Shown: piece by piece, positions 54,395-63,031 of the stretch | Layout of the letters: every line of letters begins with the position of its first letter | Position numbering within the stretch: position 1 is the stretch's first letter | Source of the DNA: Rhodanobacteraceae bacterium | GTDB taxonomy: Bacteria > Pseudomonadota > Gammaproteobacteria > Xanthomonadales > SZUA-5 | Direction of reading: 5' to 3' | NCBI GenBank assembly: GCA_016717705.1 | Contig: JADKFD010000015.1 | Location: 1-64,000 of the forward strand | Length of the DNA: 64,000 nucleotides | Made by a program: the position numbers and the translations under genes | Notes under the pieces: model-generated | What the model saw: only the letters and a program-made list of their open reading frames with translations | The model's database searches: none | Told to the model about the DNA's origin: nothing

Positions 54395-54831
54395 CCCTGC
54401 CCTGCCAGCACGAACCAGAGCACGCCGTGGATCACCACCACGGCACCGGACAGGCGTCCGCGCAATTTCATGAACCACGCCGGCCATTCGGGCGCGGGCC
54501 GGCGCATGACGTCGAAGATGCCGACCACCGCGTAGACCAGTGCCAGCATCTTGATCGCGTGCTCCGCTGGTATCAGCAGGCAGCCGCAGGCAACCAGGCT
54601 TGGCACCACCGAAAGGCTCAAAGCCCGCCACCCCGCCTCGCCGAGCGCCGCTCCCCAGCGCACACCACCGAGAAAGGCCAGGATGACCGCCGAATAGGCG
54701 ACGAAGGCCTGCAGGGCGATGGCGCGCAGATCGGCGTCATCGGCGATCATTGCGCACAGCGCGGTCGCAGCGAACGGGATCAGTCCGGCCCCGCCCAGCC
54801 ACGCGGCCGACGCGGGAATCTGCCGCGACAT
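54391..54831 (-). CDS. DUF3429 membrane protein
   Basis: This 146-residue protein has four to five membrane helices, including AWLGGAGLIPFAATALCAMI, QAFVAYSAVILAFLGGVRWG and a final VVVIHGVLWFVLAGQG. The phrase SAVILAFLGGVRWG is the mark of DUF3429 (a TMEM69-like family). Function unknown. ATG 54831 has AGGTG eight bases upstream; TTG 54852 is a possible earlier start. Confidence 0.85.
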   Translation of the reverse strand: MSRQIPASAAWLGGAGLIPFAATALCAMIADDADLRAIALQAFVAYSAVILAFLGGVRWGAALGEAGWRALSLSVVPSLVACGCLLIPAEHAIKMLALVYAVVGIFDVMRRPAPEWPAWFMKLRGRLSGAVVVIHGVLWFVLAGQG

Positions 54832-54920
54832 GAATGCACCTGGTGCGCCCAAACCCTTGCTCCTTCACTGCCTGCTGACGCCTGATCCGGTCAGCTGGCG
54901 TACCTGAAAACGGAAATCCG

Positions 54921-55424
54921 ATGATGGAATACCTGGATGTGCTGGATCGGTGCAGAACCGAGTTGCCGCTGGCCTTTGACCGCGGCTCGCCGTCCGAAGC
55001 CGAGGCGCTCGCCCGCTTTGCGCGCTTCTTCTCCGACTTCTCGCCCGACAAGGTCGAGCGACTGGTCGACCAGACCTACGCGCCCGATGTCTGGTTCAAC
55101 GATACCTTGAAGACGCTGCAGGGTCGCGACGCCTTGCGCAGCTATCTCAAGCACAGCGCGCAGGCCGTGCAGAGCTGCCGCGTCGAGATCCTGGACACCC
55201 TCTGCAATGACCGCGGTGACTACTACGTACGCTGGACCATGGTGATCCGCTTCAAGCGTTTCAAGCCCGGACAGGACACGCAGACCATCGGCATGAGCCA
55301 TCTGCGCTTCGATCGCAACGGTCTGGTGCGCCTGCACCAGGACTATTGGGATTCGACCGCCGGTCTGTTCGAGCACATTCCACTGCTCGGTGCAGCCATT
55401 CGGGCGATCAAGCGGCGGGTCTAA
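54921..55424 (+). CDS. NTF2-like (SnoaL-type) protein
   Basis: This 167-residue cytoplasmic protein has the cone-shaped NTF2 pattern: a helical start (ALARFARFFSDFSPDKVERL), QTYAPDVWFNDTLKTLQGRD, YYVRWTMVIRFKRF and SHLRFDRNGLVRLHQDYWDS. Such domains serve as enzymes, often isomerases, or as binding modules. No catalytic residue can be named. It is divergent from DUF3429. Confidence 0.8.
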   Translation: MMEYLDVLDRCRTELPLAFDRGSPSEAEALARFARFFSDFSPDKVERLVDQTYAPDVWFNDTLKTLQGRDALRSYLKHSAQAVQSCRVEILDTLCNDRGDYYVRWTMVIRFKRFKPGQDTQTIGMSHLRFDRNGLVRLHQDYWDSTAGLFEHIPLLGAAIRAIKRRV

Positions 55425-55451
55425 ACGGACGGGCTTGCCGCAATCGCTGAT

Positions 55452-55550
55452 GTAGCGTGGCTCGGGCGCGCGCGGTGCTGGGCAATGCGAAGGGCATGTT
55501 CGCGCCGCCGGCCGCGGCTTTGCGCACCAACGCCGGGCGTCGCGCACACC
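55452..55550. repeat. Modular intergenic repeat, family C, partial copy 3
   Basis: It begins GTAGCGTGGCTCGGGCGCGC and has CGCCGGGCGTCGCGCACACC near its end, matching two of the three modules at 2109 and 24797. The last module is absent. It lies between convergent genes. Confidence 0.55.
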
Positions 55551-55647
55551 TGGCGGCACGGCCGCTGCACCGAGGACGCGCTTCCCGGGCCGGCGGCGGC
55601 GCGCGTCGAGCGCTCCGAGGATCTGGAAATCTAAAATAATCAATGCC

Positions 55648-56271
55648 TTACGCCGCATTCAACGCACGCCGTAAATTGTCGCGTGCCGCAGCATCCCAGC
55701 GCGCGTGGCCGTAGTCGCTGAGGAAAATGCGCGGACTTGCCAGCAGCTCGCGCAGGAAATGCTTGCGTTTGAAGCGATAGATGAAGGCGGGTACGACCGC
55801 TTTGTATTCCTCGGCAACGGCCGCATCGTAGCGCGCGAAATCCGCCGCATCGCTGCCGACGATAGCCATGTCTGCATCGAGAAACAGGGCGGCTTCGGCG
55901 TCGACGCTCGGGCGTTCGAGCTTGCCGTGGCGCGCCGTCATCAGGATCAGCTGCGCGACGCGTTCGAGGTCCACTTCGGCCTGCAGGCCATGCCGGGCAA
56001 CCTCGGCTCTGGCCAGTTCGGCACTGCGCGCCTCGTTGTCGCTGCGCCCGGCCAGATAGACCGCATCGTGGTAACACACCGCAAGGTAGACCTCGCGCGG
56101 CTGACGCCAGCCGGGGCTGGCGGCAATGGCGTCATAGTGACGCAGCACGGCCTGCACATGTTCGAAGTTGTGGTACGCACGCGGTGGCGACGCGTATGCG
56201 GCAACCAGGGTCTCGACCTGCGCCGCGGACATTTGCCATCCATCAGCGGCTGGCGGCAGTTCAATCGTCAA
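55648..56271 (-). CDS. HD-superfamily-like metal-dependent phosphohydrolase
   Basis: This 207-residue protein shows RAYHNFEHVQAVLRHYD, LAVCYHDAVYLAG and ALFLDADMAIVGSD, metal-binding motifs of a group of predicted HD-type hydrolases. The C-terminal part ends with FLSDYGHARWDAAARDNL. It starts at TTG 56271, eight bases after GGAG; ATG 56232 is an alternative. Substrate unknown. Confidence 0.82.
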   Translation of the reverse strand: MTIELPPAADGWQMSAAQVETLVAAYASPPRAYHNFEHVQAVLRHYDAIAASPGWRQPREVYLAVCYHDAVYLAGRSDNEARSAELARAEVARHGLQAEVDLERVAQLILMTARHGKLERPSVDAEAALFLDADMAIVGSDAADFARYDAAVAEEYKAVVPAFIYRFKRKHFLRELLASPRIFLSDYGHARWDAAARDNLRRALNAA

Positions 56272-56405
56272 GGTCGCGACTCCGATGCGTGCATGGCGAC
56301 ACGCTGCAGCAGCGCAGCCGTCAGGTCAATCGCAGCACTGCCTTGTTTGCGGTCGGCCGGCCTGCTTCAATCGCAAATCGAATTTCACAGCCTGGAACCG
56401 AACCC

Positions 56406-57098
56406 ATGCCGCAATGGTCCCGAGTGCTGCTGTCGCTGCTGATCTGCGCACTGACGGCCTGCAACCAGTCGGCGACACCGGCAGCACCCACGCGAGCGCC
56501 ACTCAGGATTGAAGGCAGCACCACCTTCACCATGAGCCAGCGCACCACGGCGGCGTTGCCGGGGTCTGCCGATGCCCTGCTGCTGACCATCGACGACATC
56601 ACCGGTGGCCAGACCATGACCTCGCTGGAATGGCGCGACGGCGAGCACGTGCTCGGTCCGCGGGCGCTTTACTTGAACGACACGATCGACTTCAGCGTCG
56701 CCGAGCACCACTGGCGACTGACGCTGAGCCAGATGCACAACGAGTTGATCGGCAACGACTGGGTCGAGTTCACGCTGGGCGAGCGCGCGCCGCCCGGCGC
56801 CGTCGTGGATGCTGCCGCCGAAATCGAAGCTCTGCTGGCCGCGGTGGCCGAGCTCGAGGGGGCCGAGTTCATCCGCAACGGGCAATCGCATGCGCCAGCA
56901 ACCGCGGCGCAACACCTGCGCGATAAATGGCACGCCAATGAAAGCGCGATCACCAGCGCCGAAGACTTCATCGTCACGGTCGGCAGCCACTCCTCGGCCA
57001 GCGGCGAGGCCTACACCATCCGCCTGGCGGACGGCAGCACGCTGACCGCCGAGCGTTGGCTCAGTGATCGCTTGCAGCGCATCCGCGCGCAGCGTTGA
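56406..57098 (+). CDS. DUF5329 lipoprotein
   Basis: This 230-residue protein has a signal with lipobox (LLSLLICALTAC, Cys19). The C-terminal third matches DUF5329: EIEALLAAVAELEGAEFIRN, TAAQHLRDKWHANES, TSAEDFIVTVGSHSSASG and YTIRLADGSTLTAERWLSDR. The N-terminal beta-rich part (residues 30-130) is unassigned. It is probably anchored to the outer membrane; function unknown. Confidence 0.8.
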   Translation: MPQWSRVLLSLLICALTACNQSATPAAPTRAPLRIEGSTTFTMSQRTTAALPGSADALLLTIDDITGGQTMTSLEWRDGEHVLGPRALYLNDTIDFSVAEHHWRLTLSQMHNELIGNDWVEFTLGERAPPGAVVDAAAEIEALLAAVAELEGAEFIRNGQSHAPATAAQHLRDKWHANESAITSAEDFIVTVGSHSSASGEAYTIRLADGSTLTAERWLSDRLQRIRAQR

Positions 57099-57105
57099 TA
57101 ATTCA

Positions 57106-57963
57106 CTAGTCGACCTGCTCCGCCTCTTCCCGCCCCTGCTGGCGGATCAGCGCCACCTGGCGCGCATCCTCGATCGAATCCATGACCGCATCGATGTCGG
57201 CGCTGTGCTCGTCGAACACGAACTTGCCGGTCAGTTCGGTATCTGGATGCAGTTCGCCGTGTTCGAACAGCGCCCACATCTCTTCGCCGTAATAGGTCTG
57301 CATCAGCTCCGGCGCGAAACGCGACAGGCTGGCGCGCAGGTTGTGCACGTCGCGCAGCAGCATGTCGCGCGCGGCGTTGTTGCCGGCGGCACTGACCACC
57401 TGCGGCAGATCGATGATCACCGGGCCGTCGGGCGCCACCAGCACGTTGTATTCGGACAGATCGCCGTGGATCAGTCCGATGCACAACATGCGCACGACAT
57501 CGCGCACCAGACGGGTGTGGAATGAACGCGCCTCGTCGGCAGTGAGTTCCACCTCGCCCAGGCGCGGTGCGCTGTGGCCATCGGCATCGGTGACCAATGC
57601 CATCAGCAGCACGCCATGAAAGTAGCCATGCGGTTTGGGCACGCAGACACCGGCATTCGCCAGCCGATACAGCGCATCGACCTCGGTGTTCTTCCATTCG
57701 GCTTCCTGCTCGCGGCGACCGAACTTGCTGGCGCGGTTGATCGCGCGCGCCTGACGGCTGCCGCGCACCTGGCGGCCTTCCTGGTACTGCACGCGCGCCT
57801 GGAAACTGCGCTGCGCCATGTCCTTGTAAACCTTGGCGCACAGGATGTTGTCGCCAGTACGCACGACGTAAACCGAAGCCTCCTTGCCACTCTTCAGCGG
57901 CAACAGCACCTCGTCGATCAAACAATCGTCGACCAGCGCTTGCAGGCCCTTGGGAGTTTTCAT
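57106..57963 (-). CDS. RIO-type serine protein kinase
   Basis: This 285-residue kinase of the bacterial RIO1-like family has the ATP loop LKSGKEASVYVVRTG, CAKVYKDMAQRSF with the ATP-binding Lys, the catalytic loop LIHGDLSEYNVLV and the metal-binding IIDLPQVVSAAG. Bacterial RIO kinases are poorly characterised; ribosome-related roles are assumed from the archaeal and eukaryotic members. Confidence 0.92.
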   Translation of the reverse strand: MKTPKGLQALVDDCLIDEVLLPLKSGKEASVYVVRTGDNILCAKVYKDMAQRSFQARVQYQEGRQVRGSRQARAINRASKFGRREQEAEWKNTEVDALYRLANAGVCVPKPHGYFHGVLLMALVTDADGHSAPRLGEVELTADEARSFHTRLVRDVVRMLCIGLIHGDLSEYNVLVAPDGPVIIDLPQVVSAAGNNAARDMLLRDVHNLRASLSRFAPELMQTYYGEEMWALFEHGELHPDTELTGKFVFDEHSADIDAVMDSIEDARQVALIRQQGREEAEQVD

Positions 57964-58401
57964 CAGTCACACAGCCTGCGCTCGGATCAGCTCGACATTA
58001 TGAGTCATCAGCGGCTGTGTGCGGCAAAACTGTGGGCGCGGGCTGGTCCGCGGTTCTGGCAGTAGAGCTCGCAACGCCAGGCTGTTCTCACCGAACATAG
58101 CGCAAGTAGCTGAAAACATCATTTCCCGCAAAGGACGCAAAAGACGCAAGGAACGCAGAGACGCCGGAGGCCAGTGGGTCATGAAAACCTGGCTTCCTTT
58201 GGCCCCTTGCGGACAAAAATCAGATCCGCGGACTTAGTTGGGCGCGGCAGGGGCGACCAGGACTCCACGAAAGCCGAGGTATTGCCCTGTGGAGCGGTTC
58301 CCTCGAGGGTGCTCCACAGGTTCGATGCGCGAACAAGCGCACAGCCAGCGGCGGCCAGGGATGCCACACAAGCCAGCTCCGGCCATGGCCCTTTCCTGCG
58401 G
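57964..58401. other. Gene-free spacer with a GACGCAAAG repeat and a hairpin
   Basis: This 438-base gap between two minus-strand genes has no convincing gene. It contains a degenerate tandem run at 58128-58165 (CGCAAAGGACGCAAAAGACG and on), a type of repeat dispersed in many proteobacteria, and the strong hairpin at 58286-58320. Confidence 0.6.
58286..58320 (-). terminator. Strong hairpin downstream of the XRE regulator
   Basis: The 10-base arms CCTGTGGAGC and GCTCCACAGG pair, with an inner self-complementary CCCTCGAGGG. It lies about 80 bases after the stop of the regulator on its strand. No U-tract follows, so it might instead be part of a small structured RNA. Confidence 0.4.
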
Positions 58402-59157
58402 TTACGCCCGCGGGCGCTTCGCCACTTCCTCGCGCAAGGATTCCAGCAGCGAAAACGCAAACGGCCGCAGGCCAATCACCAAGCCGACGCCACGGCGCTT
58501 GCTTCCCGGCAGGCTGGCATCGACGCTGGCCAGCTCGCTGAATTCCTGGACGACCTTTTCCAGGCGCCGCCGCAACAGGGCCAGCGAGGCCGATCCCAGT
58601 TCCTTGACCTCCAGGCGCAAAAGCGCATCGCTGCCTTCGAACTCGCCGCGAAAGAACTCGACCAGCGCGCTGCGCGACCAACGCTGCATCACCGGACCTT
58701 GCGGGCGCCACTCGAAATCGCGGGCGACCTTCAGACGCACGCGGTTCTCCGGCTGCAACTCCAGCAGCTTCAGCCGATCCAGCCGCGCCAACAAACGGAC
58801 CACCGAGGGGTCGGTCAGGCCGAATTCCCGGCGCACATCGGCAACGCTCCAGTCGTTGCACAACAGGTGGAACAGCGTCAGCAAGCGCGGGTCAGCCGCC
58901 AGTGCCTCTTCTTGTGCCAGCGACAGCATGTTGGGCTGCTCGACCACCCGCCGGCCGGCGCGGGCGAGTTCGAAGAAGTCGGTCTCCAGCACGGTGCAGA
59001 TCTGTTCCAGGCGCTCCAGCGTGATGCCGCCGCGCGACAACAGGCGCTTGATGCTCGGCTCGGACAAACCAAGCGCCTGCGCCAGGTCGAGGTAGCGCAG
59101 GCCGCGCGCTTTCAACTGGCGTTTGATCGCTTCGTGCAGTCGCTGCGCTTCGGGCAT
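58402..59157 (-). CDS. XRE-family transcriptional regulator
   Basis: This 251-residue protein has an N-terminal helix-turn-helix (LDLAQALGLSEPSIKRLLSRG, residues 24-44) followed by ITLERLEQICTVLETDFFEL. A second winged-helix-like part (DVRREFGLTDPSVVRLLARL) follows and then a C-terminal domain with ASLALLRRRLEKVVQEFSEL. It is divergent from the FAD oxidoreductase gene and may control it. ATG 59157. Confidence 0.85.
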   Translation of the reverse strand: MPEAQRLHEAIKRQLKARGLRYLDLAQALGLSEPSIKRLLSRGGITLERLEQICTVLETDFFELARAGRRVVEQPNMLSLAQEEALAADPRLLTLFHLLCNDWSVADVRREFGLTDPSVVRLLARLDRLKLLELQPENRVRLKVARDFEWRPQGPVMQRWSRSALVEFFRGEFEGSDALLRLEVKELGSASLALLRRRLEKVVQEFSELASVDASLPGSKRRGVGLVIGLRPFAFSLLESLREEVAKRPRA

Positions 59158-59272
59158 GGCCGATCCGGATCGCCGTGGGAGGCCGAAAGTATCGCATGCC
59201 GATACTTCATTCGACGGTATTGAAGCCTGCCTGAAGCGCGGACAGCCTGTGCGCAACCGCCAGGAGGCCAGC

Positions 59273-60682
59273 ATGAGCGTCATCGAAGCCTTTGCCCCGC
59301 TGCAAACCAGCGCCAGCGTCTTGAACGACGTGCATTCCGGACTCAATCGCACGCGGGTAGCCGAGGTCGCGCGTCCCGCGACCATCGCTGCTGCGCGTTC
59401 GCTGATTGCCAACCGTGCGCAGGCGCGGCAGCCGCTGGCCATGATGGGTGCGCGCCATTCGATGGGTGGCCAGCAGTTCCTCAGCGACGGCATGGTCGTC
59501 GACACCGCGGCGCTGAACCGCATCGAGACCTTCGACGATCAGCGCGGTCCGGTGGTGGTCGAAGCCGGCATCCGCTGGCCCGCATTGCTCGACTGGTTGC
59601 AGCGCAACCCGGCCAATCGCGGGCACTGGACCGTGCGCCAGAAGCAGACCGGCGGCGACGATTTCAGTCTGGGCGGCTCGATCGCAGCCAATGTCCACGG
59701 ACGCGGACTCGGACTGGCGCCGCTGGTCGACGACATCGAGTGGATCGAAGTGATCGATGCGCAGGGCCGGCGCCGACAACTGAGTCGCGAGCAGGAAGCC
59801 GAGCGCTTCGGCCTGGTCGTCGGCGGCTATGGCTTGTTCGGCCTGATCAGTCGCGTCTGCCTGCGACTGATTCCCGACCAGACTCTCGAACGCGAAGTGT
59901 CGCTGGTGCGTGCAGCGGACCTGATGACAAAGTTCGATCAGGCCATGGCGCGCGGCTGCCGCTATGGCGACTTCCAGTTTGCGGTAGACCCCGAAAGTCC
60001 TGATTTTCTCGATATGGGCATACTTTCCTGCTATCGGCCGGTGCCGGGGAATCCGACCGAGCGTCCTCTGGCCATGGGCAGCGCCGGATTCCGTCACTTG
60101 CTGCATCTGGCCCATGTCGACAAATCGCGCGCTTTTGCCGAGTACGCCGACTATTACTTGAGCAGCAACGGCCAGCGCTATCCGTTGGTCGCCCAGCACA
60201 GCGGCGTCTACCTCGATGGTTACCACGTCGACATCGACCACGCGCTAGGTCATTGCGGCTCGGAGATGATCAGCGAGTTGTACGTCCCTCGCCCCGAATT
60301 TGCTCGCTTCATGGGCCTGGCAGCGGAATCACTGCGGCAACATCGCGCCGATCCGATCTACGGCACCGTGCGCCTGATCGAGCGCGACGCCGTCACCGCG
60401 CTGGCCTGGGCGCGCGAGCCGTGGGCTTGCATCGTGTTCAATCTGCACATCGAGCATCGCGGCAACGGGCCGCTGGAGGCCGCCGCAGCATTCCGCGGTT
60501 TGATCGACTGCGCGCTCGATTGCGGCGGCAGCTTCTACCTGACCTACCACCGCTGGGCGCGGCCGGAACAACTCGAGGCGGCGCACCCGACGCTGCGCGC
60601 GGTGCTGGCGCGCAAGCGCGAACTCGATCCGCACGGAATCTTTCAGAGCGACTGGTATCGGCATCTGCAGCGCTGCCTGTGA
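59273..60682 (+). CDS. FAD-linked oxidase (PCMH-type)
   Basis: This 469-residue oxidoreductase has an FAD-binding PCMH domain (LAMMGARHSMGGQQFLSDG, VVVEAGIRWPALLDWL, FSLGGSIAANVHGRGLG, VVGGYGLFGLISRVCLRL). The C-terminal domain ends with LRAVLARKRELDPHGIFQSD, the common end of VAO-family enzymes. Substrate unknown; sugar- or alditol-type oxidases have this form. ATG 59273 follows AGGAGG. Confidence 0.88.
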   Translation: MSVIEAFAPLQTSASVLNDVHSGLNRTRVAEVARPATIAAARSLIANRAQARQPLAMMGARHSMGGQQFLSDGMVVDTAALNRIETFDDQRGPVVVEAGIRWPALLDWLQRNPANRGHWTVRQKQTGGDDFSLGGSIAANVHGRGLGLAPLVDDIEWIEVIDAQGRRRQLSREQEAERFGLVVGGYGLFGLISRVCLRLIPDQTLEREVSLVRAADLMTKFDQAMARGCRYGDFQFAVDPESPDFLDMGILSCYRPVPGNPTERPLAMGSAGFRHLLHLAHVDKSRAFAEYADYYLSSNGQRYPLVAQHSGVYLDGYHVDIDHALGHCGSEMISELYVPRPEFARFMGLAAESLRQHRADPIYGTVRLIERDAVTALAWAREPWACIVFNLHIEHRGNGPLEAAAAFRGLIDCALDCGGSFYLTYHRWARPEQLEAAHPTLRAVLARKRELDPHGIFQSDWYRHLQRCL

Positions 60683-61165
60683 GAGACGGCGGGGGGCGGG
60701 CCGGCTCTCTGGGGGGGGGGCCCCCCCCCCCCGGCGGGGGGGCCCCGGCGCGCCGGGGGCGGCGGGGGCCCCGCCCGGCCCGGGCGGGGGCCGCCCCGGG
60801 GCCGGGGCGGCGCCCCCCCCCCCGCCGGGGTTCCGGGGGGGGGGCCCGGGGCGCCCCGCGGCCGGCCCCGGGGCGCGGGGGCGGGGGCGGCCCCCCCCCC
60901 CCCTGGGGGGGTTGCCGCCGGCGGGTCTCGCGCCCGTCCCTTCCCCGCCGCCGGGCCCGCCGCGTTCCCTTGCCGGCGCGCGCCGCGGGGGGCCCCCCGG
61001 CGTCCCCCTTCCGGTTGCCGCGGCGGGGGCCTCTCGCGCCTTCCCTCCGCGGCGGGCCCCCCCTTGCGGCGGTCTCTGCCGCCCCCGCGCGCCCGTCTCT
61101 CGCGCCCGCCGCGGCGCCCCCGGTTTGGGGCGGCGCGCGCCGGCGGGGCGCCCCCCCCTTGGAGC
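60683..61165. other. Near-pure G/C block of homopolymer runs, likely artefact
   Basis: About 480 bases consist almost wholly of G and C in runs of up to 10-14, quite unlike either flank, with hardly any A. Long open frames there are a by-product of the composition. The remaining bases to 61240 include the normal start region of the YaeQ gene. This looks like failed base calling or assembly, not a natural sequence. Confidence 0.7.
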
Positions 61166-61240
61166 ATCCAACTGCGCAGGGAGCAGCGCAGGCGTCTGAC
61201 TCACTTACAATGCGCGCCCCTACCCCGCTCCCAGGTCGCA

Positions 61241-61795
61241 ATGGCGCTCAAGGCAACCGTCTACAAGGCCGAACTACAGATCAGCGATCTCGATCGTGAG
61301 TACTACGACACGCATACGCTGACCCTGGCGCAGCATCCTTCGGAGACCGCCGAACGCGTCATGGTGCGCCTCTTGACCTTCGCGCTGTTCGCCTCGGAGG
61401 ATCTGGAATTCGGTCGCGGTCTCGGCAGCGACGACGAGCCGGACCTGTGGCGCAAGTCGCTGACCGGCGAGATCGAGCAATGGATCTATCTCGGGCAGCC
61501 GGAAGAAGCGCGTGTGCGCAAGGCCTGTGGGCGCTCGCGCGAGGTGATCATCGTGGGCTACAGCGGCCGCAGCTTTGCGTTGTGGTGGGAGAAGAATGCT
61601 GCCGCGCTGGCGCGTTGCAGCAATCTGGCGGTGGTTGAATTGCTCGGCGACCAAGTGTCCGAGCTGGGTGGCATGATTGAGCGCAATATGCGCCTGCAGT
61701 GCCTGATCCAGGACGCTGAGGTCCAGTTGATGGACGCGCAGCGATCGGTGGCGTTGACGCCGGTGGTGCGGCAAGCGTCGGCTGTGCGCGGTTGA
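61241..61795 (+). CDS. YaeQ family protein
   Basis: This 184-residue protein has a PD-(D/E)XK nuclease-like fold by family. It begins ALKATVYKAELQISDLDREY, has TAERVMVRLLTFALFASEDL, GRGLGSDDEPDLWRKSLTGE and EQWIYLGQPEEARVRKACGR, where the Asp-Glu-Pro-Asp and E-x-W motifs fit. E. coli YaeQ was linked to RfaH suppression, but its biochemical role is unsettled. ATG 61241; earlier frame lies in the G/C block. Confidence 0.92.
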   Translation: MALKATVYKAELQISDLDREYYDTHTLTLAQHPSETAERVMVRLLTFALFASEDLEFGRGLGSDDEPDLWRKSLTGEIEQWIYLGQPEEARVRKACGRSREVIIVGYSGRSFALWWEKNAAALARCSNLAVVELLGDQVSELGGMIERNMRLQCLIQDAEVQLMDAQRSVALTPVVRQASAVRG

Positions 61796-61855
61796 TCCTT
61801 GCGGGGTCTGGGTCGCCGCTGTCGGTGGGCGTGTTCGAGCATCGAACATCCGGAA

Positions 61856-61934
61856 GTAGGTCACGTTGCCCGCGTTGCGCGGCTACGTGGCAGCTACTCC
61901 GATGTCACGTAGGCCTGCGCCCAACGTGACCTAC
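61856..61934. repeat. Inverted repeat, family D, copy 1
   Basis: Perfect 13-base arms GTAGGTCACGTTG and CAACGTGACCTAC enclose 53 bases, which themselves include CTACGTGG and CACGTAGG. A related element lies at 62836-62919 on the other side of the DUF2189 gene. Confidence 0.8.
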
Positions 61935-62048
61935 GAATCGATGACCTACGATCTGTCGGGCCAGAGTGGCGCTGGTCGACAGGGCTGGCGACACAAGACT
62001 GCTCCGATATCACAATAGACGCCTTGCGATACGCGCCATGGGGGCCGC

Positions 62049-62825
62049 ATGGATCACCGTCCAGCAGAATCGACCGACGACCCGCGTCCCTTCGTCGTGC
62101 CCTGCGCCGACCTTGCGCTGGATGCACCCTGGCGCTGGTTGCGGCTGGGCTGGCACGACCTGGTCCGGGCGCCGCGACTGACGTTGATATTCGGTGGCGT
62201 GATCATGCTGGTGAGCATCGGCGTGTCGGCGCTGGCATGGTCATTGGGCCGTTTCGCCTTGCTGGCGACGCTGCTGTCTGGTTTCGTGTTCGTCGCGCCG
62301 CTGATCGGCGTCGGCCTGTACTGCGTCAGCCGCGAGTTGATGGCCGGGCGCGAGCCGAGTTTGGGCAAGTCCTTTGTGCTCGCCAGGCGTGTGGTAGGTC
62401 AGGCCGGGGTATTCGCGCTGGCGCAACTGGTGATCCTGCTGATCTGGTCGCGCGCCGGCATGATGATCAATGCCTTCGTGCTCATCGAAGACAACAACTG
62501 GGCCAGCTTGATCGAGTTCCTGGCGATCGGCTCGGCTGTGGGATCGATCTTCGCAGCGCTCACTTTTGCCACCGCCGCCTTCTCGTTGCCGATGATCGCC
62601 GACCGCGATGTCGACATGATCACCGCCTGCGTGTCCAGCGTGAACGCGGTGCTGCGCAACAAGACGACCATGGTCCTGTGGGGCGCGATCATCGCCGTAC
62701 TGACGGCGATTGGCTTTGCCACGGCTTTCCTCGGGCTGGCGCTCATCATGCCGTGGCTGGCGTATTCCGCGTGGCATGCCTATTGCGAAACGCTGGATGC
62801 GTCGGCCTGGCCGGCGCTGGACTAG
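62049..62825 (+). CDS. DUF2189 membrane protein
   Basis: This 258-residue protein has a cytoplasmic N-terminus (APWRWLRLGWHDLVRAPRLT) and six membrane helices, such as LIFGGVIMLVSIGVSALAWSL, GFVFVAPLIGVGLYCVSREL and LWGAIIAVLTAIGFATAFLG. ASFSLPMIADRDVDMITAC-like sequence (FSLPMIADRDVDMITAC) is the hallmark of DUF2189. Function unknown. Confidence 0.9.
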   Translation: MDHRPAESTDDPRPFVVPCADLALDAPWRWLRLGWHDLVRAPRLTLIFGGVIMLVSIGVSALAWSLGRFALLATLLSGFVFVAPLIGVGLYCVSRELMAGREPSLGKSFVLARRVVGQAGVFALAQLVILLIWSRAGMMINAFVLIEDNNWASLIEFLAIGSAVGSIFAALTFATAAFSLPMIADRDVDMITACVSSVNAVLRNKTTMVLWGAIIAVLTAIGFATAFLGLALIMPWLAYSAWHAYCETLDASAWPALD

Positions 62826-62835
62826 TTTGGCGGCC

Positions 62836-62919
62836 GTAGGTCACGTTGGCCGGGCTTTTCGGCCTACGTGACAGTCGCACCACCGTTGTCACATGGCCCG
62901 CGGCGCGGGCAACGTGACC
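62836..62919. repeat. Inverted repeat, family D, copy 2
   Basis: Arms GTAGGTCACGTTG and CAACGTGACC face each other over about 60 bases, with CCTACGTGACAG inside. It shares its arms with the copy at 61856. Confidence 0.75.
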
Positions 62920-63031
62920 GACCGTCTCGGACGCACCCAATTGTCCCCGCGTGTGACTTCTGCCCCTGTTCGCGCCGGTGTCGCACGGGTAGCCTCCGCC
63001 GCCTTGTTCCTCGTCAGGCCGGCCAACGCCC

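Noticed and set aside
60253..61299. Long open frames in and around the G/C-only block on both strands.
   Set aside because: They consist of Gly, Pro, Arg and Ala runs due to the composition of a probably artefactual sequence.
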